Of a stretch of 35,956 nt of DNA, positions 8,430 through 16,480 are shown in pieces. A model generated the notes under the pieces. The model did no database searches, was not told the DNA's origin, and saw only the letters and a list, made by a program, of their open reading frames with translations. The position numbers and the translations under genes are program-made. The first letter of the stretch is position 1, and every line of letters begins with the position of its first letter. Where the stretch lies: contig SXIE01000501.1 of the NCBI GenBank assembly GCA_005772945.1, positions 1 to 35,956 on the forward strand, written 5' to 3'. The DNA comes from Pseudomonadota bacterium. GTDB taxonomy: Bacteria > Myxococcota > UBA9042 > PHBI01.

Positions 8430-9032
8430 CTACTTGACCGGGAGGTTCGCCTCGATCGCGCTGATGATCCCGGCGTCGAGCGGGTCGACGTCGGTCGGGA
8501 AACGCGCGACCACGTGGCCGCTCGGATCGACCAGGAACTTCGTGAAGTTCCAGCCGATTTCGCCCGCGAGATCGCCCGGGAGATCGTCGGTCAGCGTGCG
8601 GTAGAGCGGCGATTTCTCGCGCCCCGCGACGGTCTGTTTCTCGAACATCGGGAACGTGATGCCGTAGGCCTCGGTGATGAACTTGCGGATCTGCTTGGCG
8701 TCGCCCGGCTCTTGTCCCATGAAGTCGTTCGACGGGAAGCCGAGCACGAGCAGGCCGCGCGCTTCGTAGCGCCGAAAGAGCGTCTCGAGCGCCGTGTACT
8801 GCGACGTGTAGCCGCATTCGGACGCGGTATTGACGATGAGCAGCACCTGGCCGCGGAACTGGCCGAGGTTCATGCGATCGCCCTCGAGCGTGCGCACCGG
8901 GTGAGCGATGATCGGGCCGCGCGCGGCCTCTTCGGCGCGCACGACGACCGGGCGCTCGCACGCGGCGAACGCGACGGCTAGCACGGCGAACGACGCCGAC
9001 AGCGACACCAAGAGGGGCTTTCCAGCGAGCAT
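8430..9032 (-). CDS. Glutathione peroxidase family lipoprotein (Cys type)
   Basis: This is a 200-aa protein. The ATG at 9032 gives a clean lipoprotein signal with Cys at residue 25 (AFAAC); a GTG 24 bases upstream is the alternative. It has the GPx catalytic Cys in 'NTASECGYTSQY' (Cys73, no selenocysteine), the Gln in 'GFPSNDFMGQEPG' (about 107) and the 'WNFTKFLVD' block with the conserved Trp and Asn. These form the peroxidatic site that reduces H2O2 or lipid hydroperoxides, usually with thioredoxin or glutathione as reductant. The signal puts it outside the cytoplasm, where the reductant is unclear. It is the last gene of the minus-strand run, 99 bases after the quinone oxidoreductase. Confidence 0.85.
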   Translation of the reverse strand: MLAGKPLLVSLSASFAVLAVAFAACERPVVVRAEEAARGPIIAHPVRTLEGDRMNLGQFRGQVLLIVNTASECGYTSQYTALETLFRRYEARGLLVLGFPSNDFMGQEPGDAKQIRKFITEAYGITFPMFEKQTVAGREKSPLYRTLTDDLPGDLAGEIGWNFTKFLVDPSGHVVARFPTDVDPLDAGIISAIEANLPVK

Positions 9033-9131
9033 GGGCACATCCCGGGAGGCGAGCACAGCGCTCGGCGCGAGCGAAATCCCCCCACGTCCTGTATGCCCAC
9101 CGGAGGCCGAGCGGGCAAGCGTCGCGCGCGA

Positions 9132-10118
9132 TCACGGGATGAGCAGCACCTTGCCCGACGTGCGCCGACTCTCGAGCAGGCGGTGCGCGCTCGCGCCGTC
9201 GGCAAGCGGCACGCGCGCCGCGATGTGGACCGCGAGCTGACCGTTGCATACCGCTGCAAATAACGCGCGCGAGCGCACGAGACGGGCCTCATGCGAGGTC
9301 AGGACGTTCCAGAGATCGCCGCCGGTGAGGGTCTGGGACCGGTCCATCAGGCGGCGCGGATCGACCATCGGCGGCTCGCCGCCGGCCATGCCGTAGAAGA
9401 CGACCTGACCGCCGATCCGCGCGGCCGCCAGGCTGTCCCATAGCGTCGTGCCGACCGAGTCGTAGACGACATCGACCCCGCCAGCGCCGAAGGCCTTGGC
9501 GGCCGCGACCCAGTCGCTGTCGTAGCGCGCGACCTCGGTGGCGCCCGCGGCGCGTGCGGCCGCGAGCTTCTCGTCGCTCGAGGAGAGCGCCATGACGCGG
9601 GCGCCGCGGAGGGTCGCGAGCTGGACGAGCAGGAGCCCGACCCCGCCCGCGGCGGCGTGGACCAGCACCGTCTCGCCCGCTCGCAAGGCGCGACTGTCGT
9701 CGATGAGATACTGGGCCGTGAGGCCTTGCAGAAGAACGGCGGCGGCGGTGTCGAGCCCGAGCGCATCGGGCACCGGGACCAGCCGATCGAGCGGCGCACG
9801 CACGAGCTCGGCGTTGGCGTGCGGCACGTCCGCGAACGCGACGCGATCGCCGACGGCGCACACCCATGACGGCTGCGCGCCGGCGGTTTCTGCGGGCGGG
9901 ACGAGCGCCTCGATGACGCCCGCGGCCTCGTAGCCGAGCACCCAAGGCGGCTCGCCTTCGAGGTGGTAGTTTCCCTGGCGCCGATAGACGTCGGCGTAGT
10001 TGAGTCCGATCGCGTGCGTCCGCACAAGCGCCGTACCGGGCGCCAACTCGGGCACTGGCCGCTCGCCGAGCGCGAGGACCTCGGGACCGCCGAAGCGGCA
10101 GAACTCGAGCGCGCGCAT
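9132..10118 (-). CDS. Zinc-free quinone oxidoreductase (MDR superfamily)
   Basis: This is a 328-aa protein, typical for NADPH:quinone reductases. The start ATG overlaps the stop of the methyltransferase gene by one base (TGATG), suggesting translational coupling. The N-terminal GroES-like domain has 'GLNYADVYRRQGNY' (about 38-51). The nucleotide-binding loop is AAAGGVG (about 155-161), followed by 'LLLVQLA'. The Cys/His zinc ligands of alcohol dehydrogenases are absent, which fits the Qor branch. It probably reduces quinones or enones with NADPH in the cytoplasm. A stress-related link with the downstream peroxidase gene is possible. Confidence 0.88.
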   Translation of the reverse strand: MRALEFCRFGGPEVLALGERPVPELAPGTALVRTHAIGLNYADVYRRQGNYHLEGEPPWVLGYEAAGVIEALVPPAETAGAQPSWVCAVGDRVAFADVPHANAELVRAPLDRLVPVPDALGLDTAAAVLLQGLTAQYLIDDSRALRAGETVLVHAAAGGVGLLLVQLATLRGARVMALSSSDEKLAAARAAGATEVARYDSDWVAAAKAFGAGGVDVVYDSVGTTLWDSLAAARIGGQVVFYGMAGGEPPMVDPRRLMDRSQTLTGGDLWNVLTSHEARLVRSRALFAAVCNGQLAVHIAARVPLADGASAHRLLESRRTSGKVLLIP

Positions 10119-11497
10119 CACGCGCCCTCCGCGGCGCCGAGGATGCGCCACACGCCCACCTTCAGGTAGCGCCCCTCGGGGAACCACATCGCGGCCGGGA
10201 AGTCGGGGCTCTGGCCGCCGAAGAAGAGCTCCTGCGCTTGGCGCCCGGCGCGCCGGATCCCTTCGTCGAGCGGCTCACGAAACTTGTGGGGCGAGAGCTC
10301 GCCGAGGTTGCTCGCGGCGATGAGCCACCCGCCCGGCCCGAGCACGCGGCAGGCGGCCGCGACGAGGCGCGGGTAGTCCTTCTCGACGGACCATTTGCCT
10401 TCCTCGCTGTGAGAGAAGCTCGGCGGATCGACGATGACGCGATCGAACATCTCGCCCTTGCGGCGCAGGCGATCGAACGCGCGGAAGACGTCGTCGGGGA
10501 CAAATTCGGCCTCGTCGATCTCGAGGTCGTTCAGCACGAAGTTGGCCTTGGCGCGCGCCAGGTACTTCTCGGAGAGATCCACCGTGACGACGCGGGCCGC
10601 CCCGTGCGCGGCCGCGGCGACCGAGAAGGCGCCCGTGTACGCGAACGTGTTGAGGACGCGCGTGCCTTTCCAGTGCGGCTCGAGCCACGCCCGCGTCGCG
10701 CGCATGTCGGCGTAGAGCCCGACGTCGGGGCCCTCCGCGGGAAGGACGCCGAACTTCAGACCGCGCTCGCGGACGATGACGGGCTCGGTCGGCGCCGTGC
10801 CGTGAACGAGGGTCGGGTCGGGGACGGCCCCAAGTGCGCCCGCGTCGCGCGCGTCCGGCCGGTAGCAGAGATGGATGCTCTGGGGCGCGAAGCGCTGGGC
10901 GAGAGCGGCGACCAGCGGGTCGACCAAGCCGCGCAGGGCCGGCGTGTCGAGCGCGAGAACGAGGTGCTCGCCCCAGCGGTCGATGCGGATCCCCGGCAGC
11001 CCGTCGTTCTCCGCGTTGACCACGCGGTAGCCGGTCGTGCCCGCGTCGATGACCGTGTCGCGCAGGGCCTGCGCCTCAGCGACGCGCGCGGCGAAGAACG
11101 CGTGGTCGAGCGGGCCCGTGTCGTGACGGAAGAGGCGGACCGCGAGCCAGCGCCCGGCGGCGTCGGCGATCCCGCGCCCGAGCGCCTCGCCGCTCATCGC
11201 GCGCACGACGACCTCGGCCCCGGCGCGCAGCTCGCCCGCCCGCACCTCCTTAGGATAGACCCACGGGAAGCCGCGCCGCACCCAGCGCTCGGAGTAGCCG
11301 TCGACGACCACGTCCGAAGGCGCTTTCTGTGCGGCCCGCGCGGCCTGAGCGTCGCCGGCCTCGGGCTTGGGCGCAGGCCTCGGCGTCACCTTCGGCGCGG
11401 GCTTCGGAGAAGACTTGGGCGCGGGTGCGGGCGACCCGCGCGCCGCGTGGACCTGCGCCGGCGCTCGACCGTCGCGCTTTCCATGTTGATGACGCAT
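10118..11497 (-). CDS. Class I SAM-dependent rRNA methyltransferase, RlmI/RlmK-like
   Basis: This is a 459-aa protein. The ATG at 11497 has GGAGG just upstream. Residues about 1-65 are a basic Pro/Lys/Ala-rich extension, longer than is usual for the family. A PUA-like RNA-binding domain follows ('SERWVRRGFPWVYPKEV', about 68-85), then the Rossmann domain with the SAM-binding motif 'VLNTFAYTGAFSVAAAAHGA' (about 285-304). 'DPPSFS' (about 375) is the catalytic-site motif shared with the m5C methyltransferase RlmI. The likely role is methylation of a cytosine in 23S rRNA. It lies downstream of the FHA regulator gene on the same strand (165-base gap) and is coupled to the quinone reductase gene. 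Confidence 0.85.
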   Translation of the reverse strand: MRHQHGKRDGRAPAQVHAARGSPAPAPKSSPKPAPKVTPRPAPKPEAGDAQAARAAQKAPSDVVVDGYSERWVRRGFPWVYPKEVRAGELRAGAEVVVRAMSGEALGRGIADAAGRWLAVRLFRHDTGPLDHAFFAARVAEAQALRDTVIDAGTTGYRVVNAENDGLPGIRIDRWGEHLVLALDTPALRGLVDPLVAALAQRFAPQSIHLCYRPDARDAGALGAVPDPTLVHGTAPTEPVIVRERGLKFGVLPAEGPDVGLYADMRATRAWLEPHWKGTRVLNTFAYTGAFSVAAAAHGAARVVTVDLSEKYLARAKANFVLNDLEIDEAEFVPDDVFRAFDRLRRKGEMFDRVIVDPPSFSHSEEGKWSVEKDYPRLVAAACRVLGPGGWLIAASNLGELSPHKFREPLDEGIRRAGRQAQELFFGGQSPDFPAAMWFPEGRYLKVGVWRILGAAEGA

Positions 11498-11662
11498 CGG
11501 GCCTCCAGGCGCTGGGCCTCTCCTTACCGCAAGCCTTGGCGCGCATCGAGGTCCAATTCGGCGCGCGGGCAAGCGCCGCTCGCGGCGCGCAGCACGGCCA
11601 GACGGAAGAGCGGCGGCCGATGCACAGCGGACCGCTGGAACGTGGATCGTCGGGAACCTGGA

Positions 11663-12562
11663 TCAGGTCTCGTCGCGCACGACGTCGCCCTGATCGAGCA
11701 AGAGCTCGATGTTCCCGTGACCATCCGAGCGGACCAGATCCATCCGGATCCGCGCGTCGCGCAGCTTCCTACGCAGTCGGCCGACGTTGACGTCCCACTT
11801 GACGCGCAGGTCCTCGCCCGCCTCGTCGTCCGGCCAAATCTCCCGCGCGACCGTCGTCCACGGCACCGGCACCCCGAAGGTCACGAGCTCACTCAGGATG
11901 CGCGCGGAGATCCCGGTGAGCACCAGCGCGGGCTCGTCCTTCCGATAGATGCAGACGCTTTCATAGCGTGCCACCAGCTCGAGGGGGGCGGCGAGCCCGC
12001 CGCTCGCGGTCGTCACGTATTGGCCCTGGGCGCCCAGCGCCATCTCCAGGACCTCGAGGATGATCCCACCAACGTCGACGACGTCACCGTGCGCCAAGAC
12101 CTGGTCCGGCGCGCCCGCCTGCCGCAAGACGAACGTGCCGCCTCGGACCCACACGTGCGCCACAGCGCCGGGATGAAGGCCCGCGCGTAGCTCGGCGGCA
12201 GGTGATGCGAACAGCGAGCAGACGCCGCTCACCACGCGCTCTTGCATTGCCGCGACGCGCAGCGCCGGGACGCGCTGCGGGAGCTGCACCTCCACGACCT
12301 CCAAGGCAAAGTCGCGCGCGAATTCGACGACCAGGCCTCGGTGCAGTTCGATGTCCGCGAGCCGCGCCCCTTGCACGCTGAGCCGCCCGCGCAAGGCCAA
12401 GAGCTTCAGCGCGGTCCCCCGCCAGCTGACCATGGCGTGTGCCTCGGAGATGCGCGGATCCGAAAGGTGGAGCGCCGCGGACTCGAGCCTGCCGATCATG
12501 TCGCCGTGACCGAGCTCGGCCGTTCGTCCGTCGGGGAGCCGAAAGCAGGCAGTGGCACGCAT
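11663..12562 (-). CDS. FHA-domain protein with C-terminal winged-helix domain
   Basis: This is a 299-aa protein. The N-terminal part (about 1-95) is a forkhead-associated domain: 'GHGDMIGRL', then 'LSDPRISEAHAMVSW' with the conserved Gly-Arg and the Ser-x-x-His. A middle segment (about 95-195) has a second FHA-like stretch ('HVWVRGGTFVLRQ', 'HGDVVDVGG'). The C-terminus (about 205-295) resembles the OmpR/PhoB-type winged helix ('TTVAREIWPDDEAGEDLR', 'VNVGRLRRKLRDA'). FHA domains bind phosphothreonine, so a phosphorylated partner, probably of the adjacent Ser/Thr kinase, could control a DNA-binding output. The kinase gene ends 59 bases upstream on the same strand. No receiver domain is present. 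Confidence 0.8.
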   Translation of the reverse strand: MRATACFRLPDGRTAELGHGDMIGRLESAALHLSDPRISEAHAMVSWRGTALKLLALRGRLSVQGARLADIELHRGLVVEFARDFALEVVEVQLPQRVPALRVAAMQERVVSGVCSLFASPAAELRAGLHPGAVAHVWVRGGTFVLRQAGAPDQVLAHGDVVDVGGIILEVLEMALGAQGQYVTTASGGLAAPLELVARYESVCIYRKDEPALVLTGISARILSELVTFGVPVPWTTVAREIWPDDEAGEDLRVKWDVNVGRLRRKLRDARIRMDLVRSDGHGNIELLLDQGDVVRDET

Positions 12563-12621
12563 GAGGCCGACGATACCATAGCGTCGGTTGATCGCATCGG
12601 ACCGGCTCGCCCTCGGCGTGC

Positions 12622-14723
12622 TCAGCGCAGATCCGCGTGCACGGCGTGGTCGATCCCTTGGCCCCACGCACGCTCGAGTTGTTGCACCAGCCGGTGTGGC
12701 GGGGTCGCGAGCCCGCGGAGATCCCAGCGCAGCGCGACGCCATCCCAGCCGGCACTCAGGAGCCAGTCACCGTCCGGTCCGAACGCGAGGCCGGAGACGC
12801 GCTCGGTGTGCCCCGCGCCGATCATCTGCAGAGTCCCTGCGACATCCCAGAGCCACACCTCCCCGTCGATCGTTCCGGCCGCGAGCTGCGCGTGGTCTGT
12901 CGAACGCGGCGAAAGTGCCACCTCGCATATGCGCGCACCGGGGACGGTGACCGATCGGATCAGCTGGCCGCTCGCGAGGTCGACGAGCCGGACGTCACCG
13001 GGTCGCGCGATCGCCAGCAGGCGCCCGTCCCCGCTGAGTGCGATGCGTGTCGCGCCCGGCGCGTCGGTGACGAGCCGCGGCACTCCGAGCCGTTCGCGAT
13101 CGCCGGTCGCCGCCTCGATCCCGCCGCGCGAGGAGAGCCACGCGAGCACGCGACCGTCGGGGGTCGCAACCGCATCGATCGGGGAGCCACCGTCACCCAA
13201 GGCGAAGTCTCGCCGCGCGCTGCCTGCGAAATGTTTCGCAAAGGCCTCGCGTGGGTCCGCCTCGGACCCCGAAGCGAGGCGGCCTGCGACATGTTTCGCA
13301 AAGGCCTTGCTGGGGTCCGCCTCGGACCCCGAAGCGAGTCTGCCTGCGACATGTTTCGCAAAGGCCTCGCGGGGGTCCGCCTCGAACCCCGAAGCGAGGC
13401 TGCCTGCGAAATGAAACATCTCTCTCCCGTAGCCCGCGGCTAGAATGTCGCCGTTGGCGGCCGCGATCACGCGTCGAAAATTGGCCCCGGTATCGACGGT
13501 CGTCGTCGCGAGGTCGCGTCCCGGTCGCCACACGCCGAGCGAAAAATGGCCGGGCCAGGTGATCGCCAAGGCGTCGTCCCCGCCGTGCACGAACGCGGCG
13601 TCTTTGGCCACGGCGTGCCCATCGCCCGGCAGCTCGCCGATCAGCTCGCCGGTCGCGACGCCGTGCACGCGGACTGCGCCGCTTCCCGCGGGGAGCGCCA
13701 CCCAGTCGCCGCGTGGGTTCAGGGCGAGCGTGGCCATCCCGGTCGTGGCCCGATACCTCGTCGCGCTCGGTCGCGCCGGCAGGCGATAGACGCTGAACTC
13801 GGCGCCGTACGTCACGAGCTCGAGCCCGCCGTCGTGCTCGCGCCATGACATGTGCGACGCCGCCGTGCGCGGCAGATCGAGCCGAATCGTGTTGCGCGCG
13901 TCGTGAATCGAAATCCAGCCGCGCTCGTCGCGCACGGCGAGCCAACGATCGCCGGGGGACCAGAGCGTGTGGACCAGCGCGCGCCCGGTCACGCTTTCCC
14001 GCCAAAGGAGTGCGCCGTCCGCGACGGCCACGACCACGAGCTCGCCGCGCGTGCCGCCAAAGGCCGCGTGCCCGCCCGTGTGATCGAGTGCGACGCTGAT
14101 CGGGCCCTGCTCGCGAAAGGGCAGCGTCGCCATCTCGACGCGGGTCCCGGCGGCGAGGTCGATGCGCACGGGGCGGACCGCTTGCTCGTCGTAGACCACC
14201 GCCACGCGGCCGTCGCCGCTCACCGCCCATGGCTCGCGCATGGGTGCGTCCACGCGGATCCCGCTCGCCGTGGCCTCGCGCCAGACCACGAGCCCGCCCA
14301 GGCCATCGTCTCCGAGCACGACCCCAGCGGCCGCTTTCACGCGCGCGGCGACCATCGGGACCGCGAGCGGCAGCTCGGCGCCGGTCTCGACGTCGAGCAA
14401 GGTCCTGGCGTGCCACGCGGTGTCGGCGACCAAGACGCGCGCGTCCGAGATGAACGCTGCCTCGTCGTAGCGGCCGGGGACGCGCCAACGCAGCTCGAGC
14501 GCGAAGGCCGCGTGTGGGTCGGGGGTCATCGTCCAGAGGGACGTGCCGTCGGGCTCGAGGCACAGGAGATGGGTCCCGCGTGGGGACAGCGCTCCGCTCG
14601 TACAGGCGGGAGCGACGTCGACGGCGCGGCGCTCGGCACGCGCGTGGGCGCCATAGCGCGCGAGGACGCCGCGCGCCTCGGGGGACGGGATCCGCAAGAG
14701 GGCGTGCGCCGCGAGGAGCTCGG
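12622..14723 (-). pseudogene. WD40 half of a frameshifted Ser/Thr kinase gene
   Basis: From about 14724 down to the TGA at 12622 the coding frame is one base off that of the kinase. It opens with 'ELLAAHALLRIPSPEARGVLA', the natural continuation of the kinase's coiled-coil region. It then runs through several WD40-like blades and ends in a canonical repeat ('GHTERVSGLAFGPDGDWLLS', then 'AGWDGVALRWDL'). About 700 residues are encoded. If the frameshift is real, this part has no start codon with a good ribosome-binding site and is probably not translated alone. If it is a sequencing error, the gene is one protein of about 1170 aa. Three in-frame 60-bp palindromic repeats lie inside it (13221-13400). 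Confidence 0.75.
13221..13400. repeat. Three tandem 60-bp palindromic repeats inside a coding region
   Basis: The copies are 13221-13280, 13281-13340 and 13341-13400, with a 12-base partial fourth copy. Each contains nested inverted repeats: GCCTCGC pairs with GCGAGGC, and GGGTCCG with CGGACCC around a short loop. On the coding strand each adds 20 residues, about AGRLASGSEADPREAFAKHV, without breaking the frame. Related copies lie at 35079-35216. Confidence 0.9.
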
Positions 14724-16130
14724 TTCGGCCTGGGCGTGATGCCGCTGGGCTTCGCGTGCGCGCTGCACGAGCAGGACCGCGTAGCTGCGCTCGGCGCGGT
14801 CGAAGGCGCGCGTCGCGTGTTGCTCGGCGGCGCTCGCGCGCTCGCGCGAGGCCTCGGCGGCGGTCTCGGCGGCCTGCGCCCGGTCGCGCTCGTCGAGCGT
14901 CTGCGCAAACGACAGTGCGAACACGATGGCGATCGCGACGATCGCCGCCGCCGCCACCAGGAGCGGGATCCGGAAGGCACGGCCGAAGCGCTTGGCCATG
15001 TCCCGGACGGAGTAGCGGTAGGCGTCGACGCGGCGACCGTCGAGGTAGGCGGCGATGTCGTCGGCGAGGTGTCGCGCATCTGGGTAGCGCTCGGCGGGGT
15101 CGAGATGCAGGGCACGCGCGACCACCGCCGCGAGCTCGGGCGACGCCGACGGCCTCACGTCCTCGAGTCGCGGGAGCGGGCCACGCTCCAGTCGTCGGTA
15201 GATCTCGGCCGCCGTCAACCCATCCGAGAGCGGGCGCCCGGCGACGATCTCGAAGAGGATGGCGCCCAGGCACCAGACGTCCGAGGCGCGGCCTAGCGGA
15301 GCGGCGGGCTCGGCGTTCGCCTGCTCGGGGCTCATGTAGGCGGGCGTTCCGACGCGCGCTCCGGCCTGCGTCCGCGCCTCGAGCCCGTCGGGAATGGCGG
15401 CGTGCGCGAAGCCCGCGGGGTGGTCGGCGTCGGCACCACCGCCTCCCAGGACGCGGGCGACGCCCCAGTCGACGATCTGCGTCTCGCCGAACGCGCCGAG
15501 CATGATGTTGGCCGGCTTGAGATCGCGGTGGACGACGCCGCGCGCGTGGGCGTAGCCCATCGCCTGGCACACGGCCAGGAAGTGGCGCAGGAGGGCCGCC
15601 TCGTCGAGCTCGCGCGCCGCGAGCGCCGCCGCCAACGAGTGCCCGCGAATGAAGCGCATCGTGAAGAAGAGGCGCCCGCGCGTCCCCTTGCCGGCGTCGT
15701 AGACCGGCACGATGCCGGGGTGCTCGAGCTGTGCGGTGATCCAGGCCTCCTGGGCGAGCCGGCGCTCGAGTCCCGCGGCGTCGGGCTCGTCGGGCTGCAC
15801 CTCCTTGAGCGCGACCTCGCGGAGGAGGCGCTTGTCGGTCACCGTCGACACCCGCCCCATGCCGCCGCGCGCCAGGACGAGCGGATCCAGGTAGCGGTCG
15901 CGCTCACTGGCCTCGAAGGGGTGTTCGGTCCCGGCTGGCACCTCGGACCAGACGACATTGCTGACCGGCAGCTCTGCGTGGCCTACCGCGGATCCGAACG
16001 AGGAGCTGTCCAGCGCCTGGTCCTTCTTCGCGAAGGCCGCGCCAAGCGGAGCTCGGCGCGGTGACCGGGGCAGGGGCCCCAGCGAATGCGCGAAGCGCTT
16101 GAAGCGCCTGCCCCCGAAGTTCAGCGCCAT
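14526..16130 (-). CDS. Hanks-type Ser/Thr protein kinase with transmembrane segment (5' part of a frameshifted gene)
   Basis: The frame reads 534 aa, but the last about 65 residues (after about 469) are out-of-frame sequence. ATG at 16130 is the best start, though its ribosome-binding site is weak. Kinase signatures in order: glycine loop 'LARGGMGRVSTVTD' (about 80-93), the Lys of 'VALKEV' (about 104), catalytic loop HRDLKPAN (about 198-205), 'DWGVAR' in place of DFG (about 220) and 'GTPAYMSPEQ' (about 263). One transmembrane helix (about 382-405) is followed by an Ala/Glu/Arg coiled coil. A WD40 domain would follow in the intact protein, probably outside the cytoplasm as a sensor or docking domain. 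It sits upstream of the FHA regulator gene, a common pairing. Confidence 0.85.
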   Translation of the reverse strand: MALNFGGRRFKRFAHSLGPLPRSPRRAPLGAAFAKKDQALDSSSFGSAVGHAELPVSNVVWSEVPAGTEHPFEASERDRYLDPLVLARGGMGRVSTVTDKRLLREVALKEVQPDEPDAAGLERRLAQEAWITAQLEHPGIVPVYDAGKGTRGRLFFTMRFIRGHSLAAALAARELDEAALLRHFLAVCQAMGYAHARGVVHRDLKPANIMLGAFGETQIVDWGVARVLGGGGADADHPAGFAHAAIPDGLEARTQAGARVGTPAYMSPEQANAEPAAPLGRASDVWCLGAILFEIVAGRPLSDGLTAAEIYRRLERGPLPRLEDVRPSASPELAAVVARALHLDPAERYPDARHLADDIAAYLDGRRVDAYRYSVRDMAKRFGRAFRIPLLVAAAAIVAIAIVFALSFAQTLDERDRAQAAETAAEASRERASAAEQHATRAFDRAERSYAVLLVQRAREAQRHHAQAEPSSSRRTPSCGSRPPRRAASSRAMAPTRVPSAAPSTSLPPVRAERCPHAGPISCASSPTARPSGR

Positions 16131-16480
16131 GGCGGCCAAGGTAGGCGATTCACCAGGCGGCGTCGAGGCGCCCGCTACGTGGGCCGCTCGCGCGTCGCTG
16201 GCGTGAAGGTCGCCGCGTGCCCAAGGCCTACCCCTAACACGGGTCTGACACCGCGCAGACGTTCGTTGTGAAACGCACAGACGCTCCATAGAGTCGCCTC
16301 GAACGTGACGGTCGGTCCCGGAAACCCGCGCAGCGAAGCACACGCGCGGTGTGTCTGTGCGCGCCGACGACCTCACACGCGGCGCGATCACCGAGGCCAT
16401 GCGCAGCCGGACTCTCGGACGACCGCCGCCCGTGGCCCTCTCAAATCCATATTGCCTTCAGATTCAAAGGGGTTCGAGCG
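16131..16480. other. Divergent intergenic region (350 bases) before the DUF4157 cassette
   Basis: No supported gene. It separates the minus-strand kinase gene from the plus-strand cassette. It contains the dyad CACAC-GCGCG-GTGTG (16339-16353) and two direct copies of a CGC(G/A)CAGACG motif (about 16252-16290). The ribosome-binding site AAAGGGG (16466-16472) serves the 16481 gene. No convincing -35/-10 pair or sigma-54 site was seen. Confidence 0.4.

Noticed and set aside
12622..16130. Programmed -1 frameshifting in the kinase gene as the first explanation
   Set aside because: There is no slippery heptamer at the GAACC site and no obvious downstream pseudoknot. A one-base deletion or a base-calling error is simpler.
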